From contig NC_088302.1 in NCBI RefSeq assembly GCF_032854445.1, forward strand, positions 28,806,330 to 28,870,329: 64,000 nucleotides of DNA. The letters are read 5' to 3'. Source of the stretch: Liolophura sinensis. Its lineage: Eukaryota; Mollusca; Polyplacophora; Chitonida; Chitonidae. Position 1 is the first letter of the stretch, and each line of letters opens with the position of its first letter. A program made the translations under genes and the position numbers. The notes under the pieces are model-generated. The model saw only the letters and a program-made list of their open reading frames with translations. It ran no database searches and was not told the DNA's origin. This document shows, in pieces, positions 1-12,419 of this stretch.

Positions 1-192
1 GTATATGTGAACTATTTTTACAACATAGCGTTTTGCCATTTTCTTTTTTGCAAAAATGTGAGTTAAATATTGTGAGCCTACAGCTAAAGTGTCCAAATCC
101 CAGATGAAGATCTTTGTGAAGGAAAGCACTTTTAACAGACTGATTAGAATGAAATATTATTCTTTTAAGAAATCATGAGGTGATAACATTTT

Positions 193-354
193 GAAGCTCC
201 AGGGCAACCAATACTATTTCAAGGTCTTAATGAAGGAAAAACACCTTTCATGGAATGGATAATTGAAGATCCGAATAAAACTCATCTACTGATCCAAACT
301 GGCAGAATGGGACAGGTATTGCGAGTTGTAAGTGTGTTTGAGGATTTGCTGTAG
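193..354 (+). CDS. Candidate exon, unrecognised
   Basis: A reading frame runs from about 193 to a TAG at 352-354 and reads like real protein: EAPGQPILFQGLNEG, then KTPFMEWIIEDPNKTH, then LLIQTGRMGQVLRV. An AG at 195-196 could be the acceptor, although the tract before it is poor in pyrimidines. A strong donor (GTT|GTAAGT) follows 327, so the exon may be about 197-327. A stop codon (TAA) lies just upstream in the same frame, so any protein must enter by splicing. I do not recognise the family, and no partner exon is visible in the window. It could be the internal or last exon of a gene lying mostly to the left, or a chance open frame. Confidence 0.3.
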   Translation, partial: EAPGQPILFQGLNEGKTPFMEWIIEDPNKTHLLIQTGRMGQVLRVVSVFEDLL

Positions 355-865
355 ATGATACGGACAGAGTTTAATAACATCGTAAATCCTCATCGACATC
401 ACTAGCTCATGAAGACCGGAGGCTGTAAGCCCAGCCATTTAACAATTCGCACATACCAATTTCCTTGTCAAATAAGCCAAATCTTCCCTGTGCACTAACT
501 ATTTACATGCAAACCTGTAACCTAGGTAACCGTGTGCTGAGGTGTTGCGAGACATCTTTATTCGTAAATCTACCCTGAAAATGGTAAAGCAGGCAGCCTT
601 GTGGAAACGAATGCACTGCACCCTCCGGCCACTCAAAAGTAAATACCACCTAAAGCATGCATAAATACCCTCCAGTGTTGACATCCCACGAAATGTCCAT
701 GTCGTCTTGAATGCAGGTCCCCTCCAGAAGTGAATGGCTCGTGTTTAAAAAAAAAGATGATGAAAGTGTAACAGACTGCTTGGTCAACAGACACACAGTG
801 ATTTATAAAGCCTCTTGTCGAGCTAAACACATCACTGATCACTGAAACTGTTGTCAATTAATTCT
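355..865. other. Unassigned sequence
   Basis: No gene, repeat array or RNA could be recognised. Short open frames here lack splice context and protein-like composition. Confidence 0.5.
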
Positions 866-1103
866 TCTCATTTTTATTTATTTATTTATTTGATTGGTGT
901 TTTAAGCCGTACTCAAGAATATTTCACTTATACGACGGGGGCCAGCATTATGGTGGGTGGAAACCGGGCAGAGCCGTGGGAAACCCACGACCTTCTCACC
1001 TACGACTGGAGAGGAAGCCAGCATGAGCTGGACTTGAACTCATAGCGACCACATTGGTGAGAGACTCCTGGGTTAATACGCTGCGCTAGCGCGTTTCTCA
1101 TTT
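866..1103 (-). mobile_element. tRNA-derived SINE (family A), 5'-truncated, with TSD
   Basis: Minus-strand copy of the commonest SINE in the window. The (TTTA)n tail starts near 871, followed by the 3' block 'gattggtgttttaagccg', the conserved 'ccagcattatggtgggtgg' core and part of the tRNA-like head ending near 1093. The box A end of the head is missing. A near-perfect target-site duplication (ttctcattt) flanks the element at about 866-874 and 1095-1103. The truncated head was therefore present at insertion and was not lost later. Confidence 0.85.
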
Positions 1104-2098
1104 ATAGCAAAAGGATTTGGTATGGGAATCATTATAACAGGATTTGCAGAATTTCCTTACGAAACACACACAAAAAAACACCATGTAGTTCATGCAAAGT
1201 TAGCCCTGATCTACGCACATAGAGCACCCTGACAGAACAATATCATTTAACTCTTGACGGTATAGTTATGAAAGGAACGACAAGGCATATCTTGCAAAAT
1301 TCAACCATTTTCTTTCAGAATGAAAATAACTGTACGAATTACATGTATAATAAAGAGCAATGCTACAAGTAAAGTACTTATGACTTTGGAAAAGATACAC
1401 ATTGACTTTATAAATCACAAATACAATGGACATTCTTTTCACTTGATGAAAATTAGTCCGCATCAAGCACCGTGAAGAGAACAATGTACAGGCTGACCAA
1501 ACAAACTCAAGAAATGTTGTACCCAATGCTAGGGATGATACTAAGCCACCTTAATACACTACCTCTTTTCATTTAATAGAGTCTTTCAGAATGTGAACAT
1601 AATGAGCAGAGACAAGAAATTGTAGGAAGATTGCAGGGATTCCAAATGAAATTCCATACTGCCGTAAGACGATATCAACAGTGGGGGAATGTGCGGGAAA
1701 CATATGGAACCATCTGGGACCCCTATAATTTACCACGAGTGTTGTAACAAAGACAATCCATTAGTCTGCAAAAGGCATGCCCAACACTCGCTCACAGTTG
1801 GCTATTTCTCGAAATATCAAGGTAAAAAAAATGCGTTCCGAATAAATTTGCATCCAATACAGCAAAGATAAAAGGCAGCTGTCACCAGTGAGGAGTGTTC
1901 AATAGTGGACTTTGCGCGAATCTCTCAACTGACCACATTTAACCAGCACTTCCCACAGATTAATGAAATCTTCTTTCCATCTTGTGCCTGTCATGGGATT
2001 TGCTTGGCCTGATTAAATCTAGCTGTAAGCATATATCAGTTTGGCAAGAAGTCAGCCCACTCTGACAGTTCCGCAGTAGAACGGAGGCCAAAAGAAAC
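1104..2098. other. Unassigned sequence
   Basis: No recognisable gene. Short open frames at 1266-1526 (minus) and 1689-1871 (plus) have no protein-like features that I can support. Confidence 0.5.
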
Positions 2099-2164
2099 AT
2101 GGCTCCCAAGCTGGACATGACAGCTAAAACATTCTCATTAGTTAAATACGGTATGATCAGACAA
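2099..2164 (+). CDS. Candidate first coding exon, unrecognised
   Basis: ATG at 2099 opens MAPKLDMTAKTFSLVKYG, then MIRQ, and stops at a strong donor (CAA|GTAAGT after 2164). The context 'gaaacATGgct' has a favourable purine at -3. The open frame also continues for about 30 more codons past the donor. No downstream exon was found, and I do not recognise the peptide. It may be a small first exon or a chance frame. Confidence 0.2.
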
Positions 2165-4149
2165 GTAAGTCAAACAGCACTGTTTACACCAGCTACCTCG
2201 CTACCTCGCTTCCCTGGTACCCAAACCAGGTCCCAACAACAAAAACAGAAAAAATGAAAATAAAAACATCAGGCACCTGGCAGTGACAACTGAAACATTC
2301 GCTGCTCATTAAGAAACATGCATGTGTAGAAAACTAAACATGTACTACACCAGAAATGCACATGCCAGTCACACACACACCAAGTTAGCTTTCAAAAATT
2401 TATAGTTATCATAACAGGATTTACTATCTTGGTATTTTTTTTTTTTTCGAAGGATGTTTTCACATTTTAGCAAATAACTGCTGTGGTCTGTCTTCTCAAG
2501 CTGAAGCAAGACTTTAACATCAAGCACACTTTATACCATGATGACGTATCTCTTCACTACATCATGTCAAGGGCGTTAATGACGTGCATGTCGCGACTGT
2601 TTCATAAGACAGGCTAAAAAACACCGTTATCCGTGGGTCAGTAAACCAACGAAGCTTACTGTAAACCTACATAACACCATCTACCCCTCTTATTCTATAA
2701 AACCAATGTCCACAGGTATTACAAGGCTACAAATTATCTTGATTGCTAACATTAGAGCAGTCAAAATTTCACTTACTCTGCAACTGTTTAACTGTTTTTC
2801 GTTTTAAACAGTCAACATCTATTCAACTATATTAAAAAAGTTAAAGGAATGCATTTAGTGCATGTGGTAAAAAATCATAAATCTCAAGCATATTAATAAA
2901 TAACCCAGAAACAGTGACAGGTAACAACATAAACACCACAAAAATATTTCATTCAGATTCTTTTCTTTGCACAGATTCATAGTTCTACAGGAACGTAAAC
3001 ATCCTAAGAGTTTGTTGTCTTGGAGAAGAGATCAGTTTCATCTATCAGGTAATCAACTGGTTTGGATGATAAAAGTGTGGGGTGAGGTATGGTGGACTTA
3101 TTAGGCTAATCTCACCTCAGGCAGAGTTGCGTCCTATTTTTCTAAGCCTTAACAGCTTTAATATTTGTAAACAAGGACGTATATTTTCCTCAGTGTTGAT
3201 AATTATAATCTTTTTATCAAAACTTTCAAAGAATATTTCTGCAAACCTTAAACAGAATTTGACATCAGCTACATGAACACAAAAATCTGATTTTGGTCAA
3301 TTTTGCAGAGGTAAACACAGTTTGCGTGTACATGAATGCATAGTCCATCCAAAAATTATTATACGCATACAAACATAGAAATTCCTGTTATTTCTGGGTG
3401 TAAATTGAATTCCCATCAGCTGAATTTCAATAAAATCAGTTTCTGACAACATTTCAAAACTTGTGAATTTTATTTCTCTAACTGTACTGCATTCTATGAT
3501 AACACCTTGAAATCATCAATTTACCTGTCGTACCTATAGTGCCTAAACTTTTCACTAACTGTGGTGTGAAGTTTGCTACTAGAGCAGATCAGCAGTTTTG
3601 TTACTGATATCACTTTTAATTAAAAGGTAACACTAATCAACCCAACCACCCCTCTGAGATGGATATATATATATATATATATATAACACACAATTTATCC
3701 ATACTTAATTAATCACCTCTGTCCATCACTGGCTGATCTACCTGACACACCCTAACATCCCTCATCCCTTTACTAGCAACAATTTATTAAACTCATCATA
3801 ACAGGCTTTTCCTGTCTTAATAATCTGTATGCGAGGTATTGCCTATTTGAGTTGAGGTGTATTTCACCCAAAGTCTTGTAAGTACACATGCACTTGCAGA
3901 AGCACATACATGTAGGTTTTAGGTTTTGTGTTCAAAAAACACTTATTATATCAAAAAACTTCACTGTTTCCTGTTTTAACCCTGTTCTCGGCATGATATT
4001 GCTGCACAATTGCCGATGTGGCATTAAGCCCTAAGCCTTCATTCAGAAGCACATAAACACCTTAACATCATATTTTTGGTGCCAACACTTATGTTTTGCC
4101 AATAAGAAATTAATCAAGCTTAAAAAAACTTTTAATTGGCCCCATAGGG
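2165..4149. other. Unassigned AT-rich sequence
   Basis: No gene recognised. It contains a short (AT)n microsatellite at 3663-3685 and AT-rich unique sequence. An open frame at 3082-3276 lacks protein-like character. Confidence 0.5.
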
Positions 4150-4958
4150 TGGATGAATCAATCAAAACCAAGCAAATTGTGTCGCTTTAAAAATGCTAAA
4201 CTTTACATGAAATCAGTAATCGAGCTGAATGAATCTATCAGCACCAAGCAAAGAACGTGAATTCAGTAATCGAGTTGAATGAGCCTATCAAAACCAAGCA
4301 AAGAATGTGAAATCAGTAATCAAGCTGAATAATTCAATCAGAACGAAGCAAAGAACGTGAAATCAGTAATCGAGTTGAATGAATCTATCAGAACCAAGCC
4401 AAGAATGTGAAATCACCAATCAAGCTGAATGAATCAATCAGAACCAAGCAAAGAACGTGAAATCAGTAATCAAGCTGAATGAATCAATCAGAACCAAGCA
4501 AAGAATGTGAAATTCACGAATCAAGCTGAATGAATCAATCAGAACCAAGAAAAGAACGTGAAATTAATAATCGAGTTGAATAATCAGTTAGAAGCAAGGA
4601 AAGAATGTGAAATCAGTATTCGAACTGAATGAATCAGTCAGAACCAAGCAAAGAATGAATCAATGAGAACCAAGCAAAGAATCTGAAATCAGTAATCGAG
4701 CTGAATGAATCAATGAGAACCAAGCAAAGAACATGAAATCAGTAATTAAGCTGAATAAATCAATCAGAACCAAGCAAAGAATGTGAAATTCACGAATCAA
4801 GCTGAATGAATCAATCAGAACCAAGAAAAGAACGTGAAATTAATAATCGAGTTGAATAATCAGTTAGAACCAAGCAAAGAACATGAAATCAGTAATTAAG
4901 CTGAATAAATCAATCATCACCAAGCAAAAAACGTGAAATCAGTAATCAAGCTGAATGA
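4150..4958. repeat. Minisatellite, ~50-bp unit, with higher-order structure
   Basis: About 15 imperfect copies of a 50-bp unit built from 'aatcagtaatcaagctgaat' followed by 'gaatcaatcagaaccaagca' and 'aagaatgtga'. A variant block containing 'aattcacgaatcaagctg', 'accaagaaaagaacgtg' and 'aaattaataatcgagttg' occurs near 4510 and again near 4786. Multi-unit segments have therefore been copied as well as single units. Confidence 0.9.
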
Positions 4959-6667
4959 TGCCAGGATCAAAACTTTATCTGCCACAAGAACAATGGCTCC
5001 AATCTCAAACTGAACAGAATTATTCCTATTCCAATTCAAAATGCCTCAGGCAGTCTTAAATTCATCAGAAATTTAATTTCAACAATCCTTGAGGGAGATA
5101 CTCATGGCCACTGCAAATGATAGCAGCTTTGCTTTATCAAACAGGATAAAACCAATGTTGTGACTGTATTTTTTTAAACTCTTATGTCACATCACAAGCC
5201 AGAAAAATACCGTGCAATGCACTAAATACCCCTGTCATTAGAACAGTTGCAAGAGATAGTGGCGCTTACAAGGTAATGGAAGCACAGCTGGCCAAATGAC
5301 CTTGGAAATACGGGTCAAGGTCAATGAAAAACAATAGGGGTTATCTTGACAAAAATTGACCAAGATTACCAACACAAATAGGGTTCTTCCCAAGTGTCTC
5401 AGTGTATATGTGGCATAAGTTTGGTAAACTAGGTTATAAGTGTTTAGAGTTTACGAAGACAAACTGGCAGATGGCAGATGAACGCTGCAACAATACCCAT
5501 CATGATGCTTGGACAATTTTGGGCAAGAGGCAATGAGTATAATCTTCATAAAAGCACAATTATGCAATAATGAATTTAACTTGACCAAAGCCAGATTAAA
5601 AAAATCAATGAAGGTGTGTTGAAGCACTCTGCAAATAACATATTTTTGTAAGTGAATTCTCAAGATGGAAAGTCGGCACAGTTTGGGTTCATTTGTTAAC
5701 TTCAGCAGTGCAAAACTTACTGCTGTAAATTCTGCCAATCTGCATTCAACACTAGCATAAAAAAAAAAACCCCACACAGATAAACCTAAACATAGCCCAG
5801 GTAAACGAGCATAAAGGTCCAGGAATTACTCTGATTGGCTATAAAATGCATAAAAAAAACTTTCACAAAGATGCTCTGATTCCTTGACTTCATGAAGAGA
5901 GAGACTCTGATCATCAACGTTTTATGTCTTGTAGCAAATCGAACATCTCCCCATAATCAGCGGAGACTCGCTGTCTTATAGTTGCAGACTGTCAGGATTC
6001 ATCCTATGCTCAACAAAGGCTGAAATAATTGGCAGTGCGGCACATACGATACAACTGATCACTAATGGCAACTCTGGATTAGGTTACTCTTATAAGACAA
6101 CAAAGGGAATTTATGAGGCATATAACAAATGAATGCGAACATAAAGCAACTTCAATGGATCAGTCATGTAAACTGCCTTTTTCTAAACGACTTTTTTTTT
6201 CTATGAATGCATCCTTGTTACCACAAGAGAGACAAATCAACCTGCAACCACCTGTCGGACACAGGGAGGATTTGTTTTGTCAATCTGTAGAAAACCATGC
6301 AGTTGATGAAGAACGCACACAAAACAGTTTCTTTAATAACATTTTAATTAACTTACTTGGTCATGTACGTGGCATAATAGGCTTTGACACAAAAAAAAAG
6401 TCACATGGTTTGAAATCTCACTTTAACTGTCCCATGACTAGACAAAAATTATGAACCTTTAAACTGCTTTTATGTACATCATATTATGTTTCAAATCTGC
6501 AATAATATCGAATGAGCACACTCAAACCTATTTCAATAACGCCAGGTGTGGTATAAACTGCACAATACACAATGACTACTTTCAGACAGAATGGCACAAA
6601 CTCAGCCCTGAGTAAAAAGAAAGTCACTCTTGGTATTCAATAATGCAGCTGCACAAGACTCATCAAA
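4959..6667. other. Unassigned sequence
   Basis: Unique-looking sequence with no recognisable gene. The longest open frames (5451-5777 minus, 6113-6454 plus) contain long A or T runs and no domain I can identify. Confidence 0.5.
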
Positions 6668-7318
6668 ACAATGATGGTCTAACATACAAATGATGGGTAA
6701 AGGCATTATCCAAACGATGATGGTCTAACATACAAATGATGGGTAAAGGCATTATCCAAACGATGATGGTCTAACATACAAATGATGGGTGAAGGCATTA
6801 TCCAAACGATGATGGTCTAACATACAAATGATGGGTAAAGGCATTATCCAAACAATGATGGTCTAACATACAAATGATGGGTAAAGGCATTATCCAAACG
6901 ATGATGGTCTAACATATAAATGATGGGTAAAGGCATTATCCAAACAATGATGGTCTACATACAAATGATGGGTAAAGGCATTATCCAAACGAGGATGGTC
7001 TAACATATAAATGATGGGTAAAGGCATTATCCAAACAATGATGGTCAAACATACAAATGATGGGTGAAGGCATTATCCAAACGAGGATGGTCTAACATAC
7101 AAATGATGGGTGAAGGCATTATCCAAACGATGATGGTCTAACATACAAATGATGGGTGAAGGCATTATCCAAACGATGATGGTCTAACATACAAATGATG
7201 GGTTAAGGCATTATCCAAACGATGATGGTGTAACATACAAATGATGGGTAAAGGCATTATCCAAACGATGATAGTCTTACATACAAATCATGGGTAAAGG
7301 CATTATCCATGCAATGAT
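6668..7318. repeat. Minisatellite, 46-bp unit
   Basis: About 14 copies of a 46-bp unit made of 'acgatgatggtctaacatac', 'aaatgatgggtaaaggcatt' and 'atccaa'. Copies are highly alike, with recurrent single-base variants such as gtgaagg for gtaaagg and gagg for gatg. This suggests recent array turnover. Confidence 0.92.
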
Positions 7319-7564
7319 CACCTTAACACAAGAAACTCTTTGCTTGCTTTGATTCCATGATTCAGCTAGAGTTTTTCAAGCTTTAGAGCCAAAAAGCTTT
7401 CATTCCATAAATGATAGCCAATTCCTTCGCATAGCATTTTGTAGAATTCTGCATCTGTTTAGCAAAAACAGTGTTGAGCTTCAGCTTTCTTGATTTTCCA
7501 TAAGGAAGTTTGGCAAATCAAACACATCTTTAATATATTGGAAATATTCGCACTTCTTTATTTG

Positions 7565-7665
7565 TTAGTTTTACAGAGTATTCAAGAATATTTCAATTGT
7601 ACGATTGCGGCCAGCCTTATGGTGGGAGGAAAACAGGCCTGGGGAAACCCATGATCATTACCAGC
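7565..7665 (-). mobile_element. SINE family A fragment, diverged
   Basis: Minus-strand 3' part of the family A SINE. It has 'gtattcaagaatatttca', 'cgattgcggccagcc' and 'ttatggtgggaggaaa', with several substitutions. The head and tail are not recognisable, so this is an old copy. Confidence 0.75.
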
Positions 7666-8339
7666 GGAATGTTCCGACATGCAATTATGCAGAGATCTGT
7701 CTTTTGTCTTTGTATTTAGTTTTTGTACTTGCCCTGGCTGCAAAATATGCAGTGACTTGTCATCTATTAAAATAGATGAGAAGAAACACTTACTGCCAGT
7801 TTGTCTGATGATCTTACTTATGTTTAGAAAGCTTAAACCTTCACATAAATTTAAACTGTCAATACATTAATGACTAAAATTCCTGACTTAAGTCAGAGTT
7901 AAAATAAAATAAAACACATAATTAACATCTGTTTATATGTTTCTACTATTATGTCTGTCTCAGTATCTAAGGTCTGCATTTAATATCTGCTTGAAAAATA
8001 GAGAAAAAAAAATTGTCCAGTACATTTTGAAAGTTACGTACAAAGGCATTGATACCTGGCACAAAGTCATTGATATCTTGTCACGTGCATCTCGATTAGT
8101 TATTTGCAGTACAATGACATTTCGAAACGAAATGATAATCTGAATCATAAATTGAACATTTTCTTGACCGTAGGTGTAGTAGTGACTATTATGAATGAAA
8201 GCTGAAAATGTCTCTAAGTGAATTTAATAAAGACGGTTACTGCAAATCTTGTTCGGCTATCTGAAAAAAATCTGGGCTACCAAATGTCCAATATAGACTG
8301 CCCGCAGGGCTGCCAGATTATTTCAGATTTTGCGAGCCC

Positions 8340-9100
8340 TGAACTCATTGTCTAGCAGTAATTACATGCATGAACCCGTCCTAACTCACTGTCCAGCAGT
8401 AACTATGACCCTACCCTGATTCATTGTTCCTCAGTAACTATGATTCTGCCCTGAGTTATTGTCCAGCAGTAACTACGACCCTTCCCTGATTCACTACTTA
8501 TCAGTAACTATGATTTGCCTAACCCGAGTCAGTGTCCATGCAACAATAACTATGACCCTACCCTGATTCGCTGTTTATCAGAAACTATGACTCTACCCTG
8601 ATTCATTGTTTATCAGTAACTATGTCCCTACCCTGACTCACTGTTTATCAGTAACTGTGATTCTACCCTGAGTCATTGTCCAGCAATAACCATGACCCTA
8701 CCCTGATTCACTGTTCATCAGTAACTATGACTCTACCCTGAATCATTGTCCAACAATAACTATGACCCTACCCTGATTCACTGTTTATCAGAAACTATGA
8801 CTCTACCCTGATTCATTGTTTATCAGTAACTATGACCCTACCCTGATTCACTGTTCATCAGTAACTATGATTCTACCCGGAGTCACTGTCCAGCAATAAC
8901 TATGGCCCTACCCTGACTCATTGTTGATCAGTAACTATGATTCTACCCTGATTCATTGTTCATCAGTAATTATGATTTGCGTAACCCCAGTCATTGTCCA
9001 TTTAACAATAACTATGACCCTCCCCTGATTCATTGTTCATCAGTAACTATGGCCCTACCCTGATTCATTGTTCATCAGTAACTATGATTCTATCTTGACT
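8340..9100 (+). repeat. Minisatellite, ~35-36-bp unit (inverted relative of 12420-13225)
   Basis: About 21 diverged copies of a unit like 'tcattgtccagcaataac' plus 'tatgaccctaccctgat'. Two sub-types (…gtccagcagtaac… and …gtttatcagtaac…) alternate, a sign of earlier dimer-level amplification. The reverse complement of this unit forms the array at 12420-13225. Confidence 0.9.
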
Positions 9101-10298
9101 TCTGTTTGTGTGCTATAATCCAGCACTTCATGGTTTTTCTACTGGTTTTATCACGTACCCTGCTAGAGGTAATTAACACCCATAGTCATATATGACCACT
9201 GTCATGTAAATGAAATATTCTTGAGTACGTCAGTGAACTCCAATCGAAAATACATGAAGAAACATAACAGTACATTGAATATATTCAAAGCATGTGTACG
9301 CACTTTTGAACACCTTTGTCGAAAACTGCCTGCTCAAAAATGAAATGAAACACCATTACAGGAAGTGGCAGTTAAAAACTCTTGTTGTGACAGTGCTCAA
9401 GTGGCTGCACAAGAAACTTGTATGATGTTGCTTTCCCGGAAACTAGCATGAAATAAGTGTTACTATTATGCTTGCCGTTTAATGATGATGTTAATGATTT
9501 TCTTAAATGGATGGCAGTAATCTTTTGTACAGATGGATGAGCCGGTGCTCTAAATCCTCTGACAAACTCGCTGATGAAGATGGCTTTTACACCCAGGCCT
9601 GCCTGTTATACATAACAATACACGGCGCGAATCACATGCGCACAGTGGTCCAGTATGAAGCAAACTAATAGCGTGTGTAAATCCCGTGCCTGGCTTCCTG
9701 CCAGGATATTGGATATAACAGGCTTGGAGTTTACCTGGCAGGCTTACGAGCTGAAGGCTGTGCTAATTGAGCTGTGATGCATTCACACGCCGGTCATTAA
9801 ATTTTACATGAAGATCTGCCTGATTTCATCTTTTCCCACGAAGGATTCGGGCTCAACTTCTTAAGGACTTTAAACTTGACATCAAAGAGAACAAATAACA
9901 ATAGTATAGTTTGTTGACCAGATACATGTCTGATGTGTTTACAACAGCTCTCCTGTACGAAGTACAAGAGGGAGCTTTTGTCATGCTCTGAATGCAAGAA
10001 TCCAGAAACTGTAAAAGCAATTGCCAGGCATGTATTTCTATACTGTCTAATCTAATTACCCAATCTTAATTGGAGTAACAAATATCCAAGCACAGATATG
10101 GATACCCACAGATCATTTGCATAAATGCATGTTAGTACACTTACCTAATAAATTTAAATCTTATTTCAACACTGATCTATTCTTATTTCATTGTTTAAGG
10201 CGAATGGTATAAGAGTACTGGATGTGTTCAGCTCAGTTTTGCATATATCTGCATGCACATGTATAAAAGCATAATGGCATGAGGTTGTATTCAGTTGT
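9101..10298. other. Unassigned sequence with a SINE tail remnant
   Basis: A plus-strand remnant of the family A SINE 3' end lies at about 9190-9245 ('gtaaatgaaatattcttgag'). The rest is unique-looking sequence with no recognisable gene. Confidence 0.5.
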
Positions 10299-11276
10299 TG
10301 ACACCCTGCATGCAGTTTTGTATTAGGATCAATGTAATGTACAAATTGTGGTGCTTGACACACTCCACAGGCAGACATCAAATTCCATCTGCTCAGGTGC
10401 ATGTGCAAATTGTGGTGCTTGACACACTCCACACACAGACATCAAATTCCATCTGCTCAGGTGCATGTGCAAATTGTGGTGCTTGACACACTCCACACGC
10501 AGACATCAAATTACATCTGCTCAGGTGCATGTACAAATTGTGGTGCTTGACACACTCCACACGCAGACATCAAATTACATCCGCTCAGGTGCATGTGCAA
10601 ATTGTGGTGCTTGACACACTCCACATGCAGACATCAAATTCCATCCGCTCAGGTGCATGTGCAAATTGTGGTGCTTGACAAACTCCACACGCAGACATCA
10701 AATTCCATCTGCTCAGGTGCATGTACAAATTGTGGTGCTTGACACACTCCACACGCAGACATCAAATTCCATCCCCTCAGGTGCATGTGCAAATTGTGGT
10801 GCTTGACACACTCCACATGCAGACATCAAATTACATCCGCTCAGGTGCATGTGCAAATTGTGGTGCTTGACACACTCCACATGCAGACATCAAATTCCAT
10901 CCGCTCAGGTGCATGTGCAAATTGTGGTGCTTGACACACTCCACATGCAGACATCAAATTCCATCCGCTCAGGTGCATGTGCAAATTGTGGTGCTTGACA
11001 AGCTCCACATGCAGACATCAAATTGCATCCGCTCAGGTGCATGTACAAATTGTGGTGCTTGACAAGCTCCACATGCAAACATCAAATTGCATCCGCTCAG
11101 GTGCATGTGCAAATTGTGGTGCTTGACAAACTCTACATGCAGACATCAAATTCCACCTGCTCAGGTACATGTACAAGTTGTGGTATTTGACAAGCTCCAC
11201 ATGCAGACATCAAATTCCATCCGCTCAGGTACATGTACAAGTTATGGTGCCTGACAAACTCCACATGCAGACATTT
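10299..11276. repeat. Minisatellite, 64-bp unit
   Basis: About 15 copies of a 64-bp unit: 'caggtgcatgtgcaaattgt', 'ggtgcttgacacactccaca', 'tgcagacatcaaattccatc', 'cgct'. Most copies are nearly identical. The right-hand copies (after about 11100) are more diverged, as expected for an array edge. Confidence 0.93.
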
Positions 11277-11452
11277 AACACAGGGGGTCGTCAAAATGCT
11301 GGTTGGATTGTATGGTTTTGTAATTTGTCAGTCACTCTTTAGTAAAAAAAAAGTTATTTGCAGGCCTGAACTTCTGGATTTGCTGAAATGGCTGATTTAA
11401 GGTCAGAATGGACTTTCATGAAAGATCAACATGTATTTCCTATTCTGGGCAT

Positions 11453-11660
11453 TCGTGGCTTAGTGGTGTGCAATGCTAGACCAGCACAATGACCCAGAAG
11501 CCCCTCAACAATGCAATGAATCTAGTTCATGCTGGGTTCCTTGCTGGTCATATGTGGGAAGGTCTACCAACAACTTGCAGATGGTTGTAGGTTTCCCCAG
11601 GCTCTGCCCGGTTTCCTGCCACCATAATGCTGGTCACTGTCGTATAATGTTTTTTAGTAC
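11453..11660 (+). mobile_element. SINE family A copy, old and nearly full length
   Basis: Plus-strand diverged copy. A decayed tRNA-like head ('cgtggcttagtggtgtgcaa') is followed by 'tagttcatgctgggttcc', 'catatgtgggaaggtct' and 'ccaccataatgctggtcac'. The tail block has decayed after 'gtcgtataatg'. Confidence 0.8.
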
Positions 11661-12419
11661 TGCATACAAATAAGTAATAAATATTTTCTATTTTGTTTTT
11701 GCACGCTCCTCTGGTGAACAACAGAGCAGTTTGGAGCAGTAAGTGCAAAGCATTAAGGGGCTGTGTCCAAATAATATCATAAGACTTATGAGTGTATACC
11801 TCTAGCAGATGTGTAGACGACAAGATCTGGAGCAAATATTCACTACTCTATGGTTAATGTCGTATCTGTATGTAGAACCTGTTCTGCCATATCACTAACT
11901 AAATCGGGCAAAATTTGTACTCTCAACCTCCATGCTGCTGGTTTCATTTTTAAATATAAACAATACTCGACCACATGTAATGTACACGTATATGTAAGTT
12001 TCCCACTTTATGGAGCTTAAAAAGCAAATCTCTTTGTCTTTTGATTTTGCGCAATCGAAGTGTGGCAGTTCAAAATAAGCAAAATTGCACACATTTGGGG
12101 AAATTGAAAATGCGGCCATATTATGAATTTTAACCAACCAGACATGACTCACTTCTGTAAGCTGAGAACACACCTGTTTCACCTTACATCTTGAAGACAA
12201 TGTTTTGCCTTTTAGATTTATGAGTGTGAGGGTACTAGTGACACTGCATTGTATTTGTGGTTTCTCTACCATGGGTTATCTCTTGGCCTAGCAAAGAATT
12301 CTGGATAGACTCTGATTTATACAGTTATCAAGCAAATCATTCCAAACAGTCTGTTGCCAGTTACAACTTTAGTTCTGTTTTCACACCTGTTTTTGAAATA
12401 ACCACGCAAAATATAATCT
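11661..12419. other. Unassigned sequence
   Basis: No gene or repeat recognised. The minus-strand open frame at 11895-12272 has no identifiable features. Confidence 0.45.

Noticed and set aside
10299-11276. CRISPR-like regular repeat spacing
   Set aside because: The whole 64-bp unit is conserved with no unique spacers; it is a eukaryotic minisatellite.
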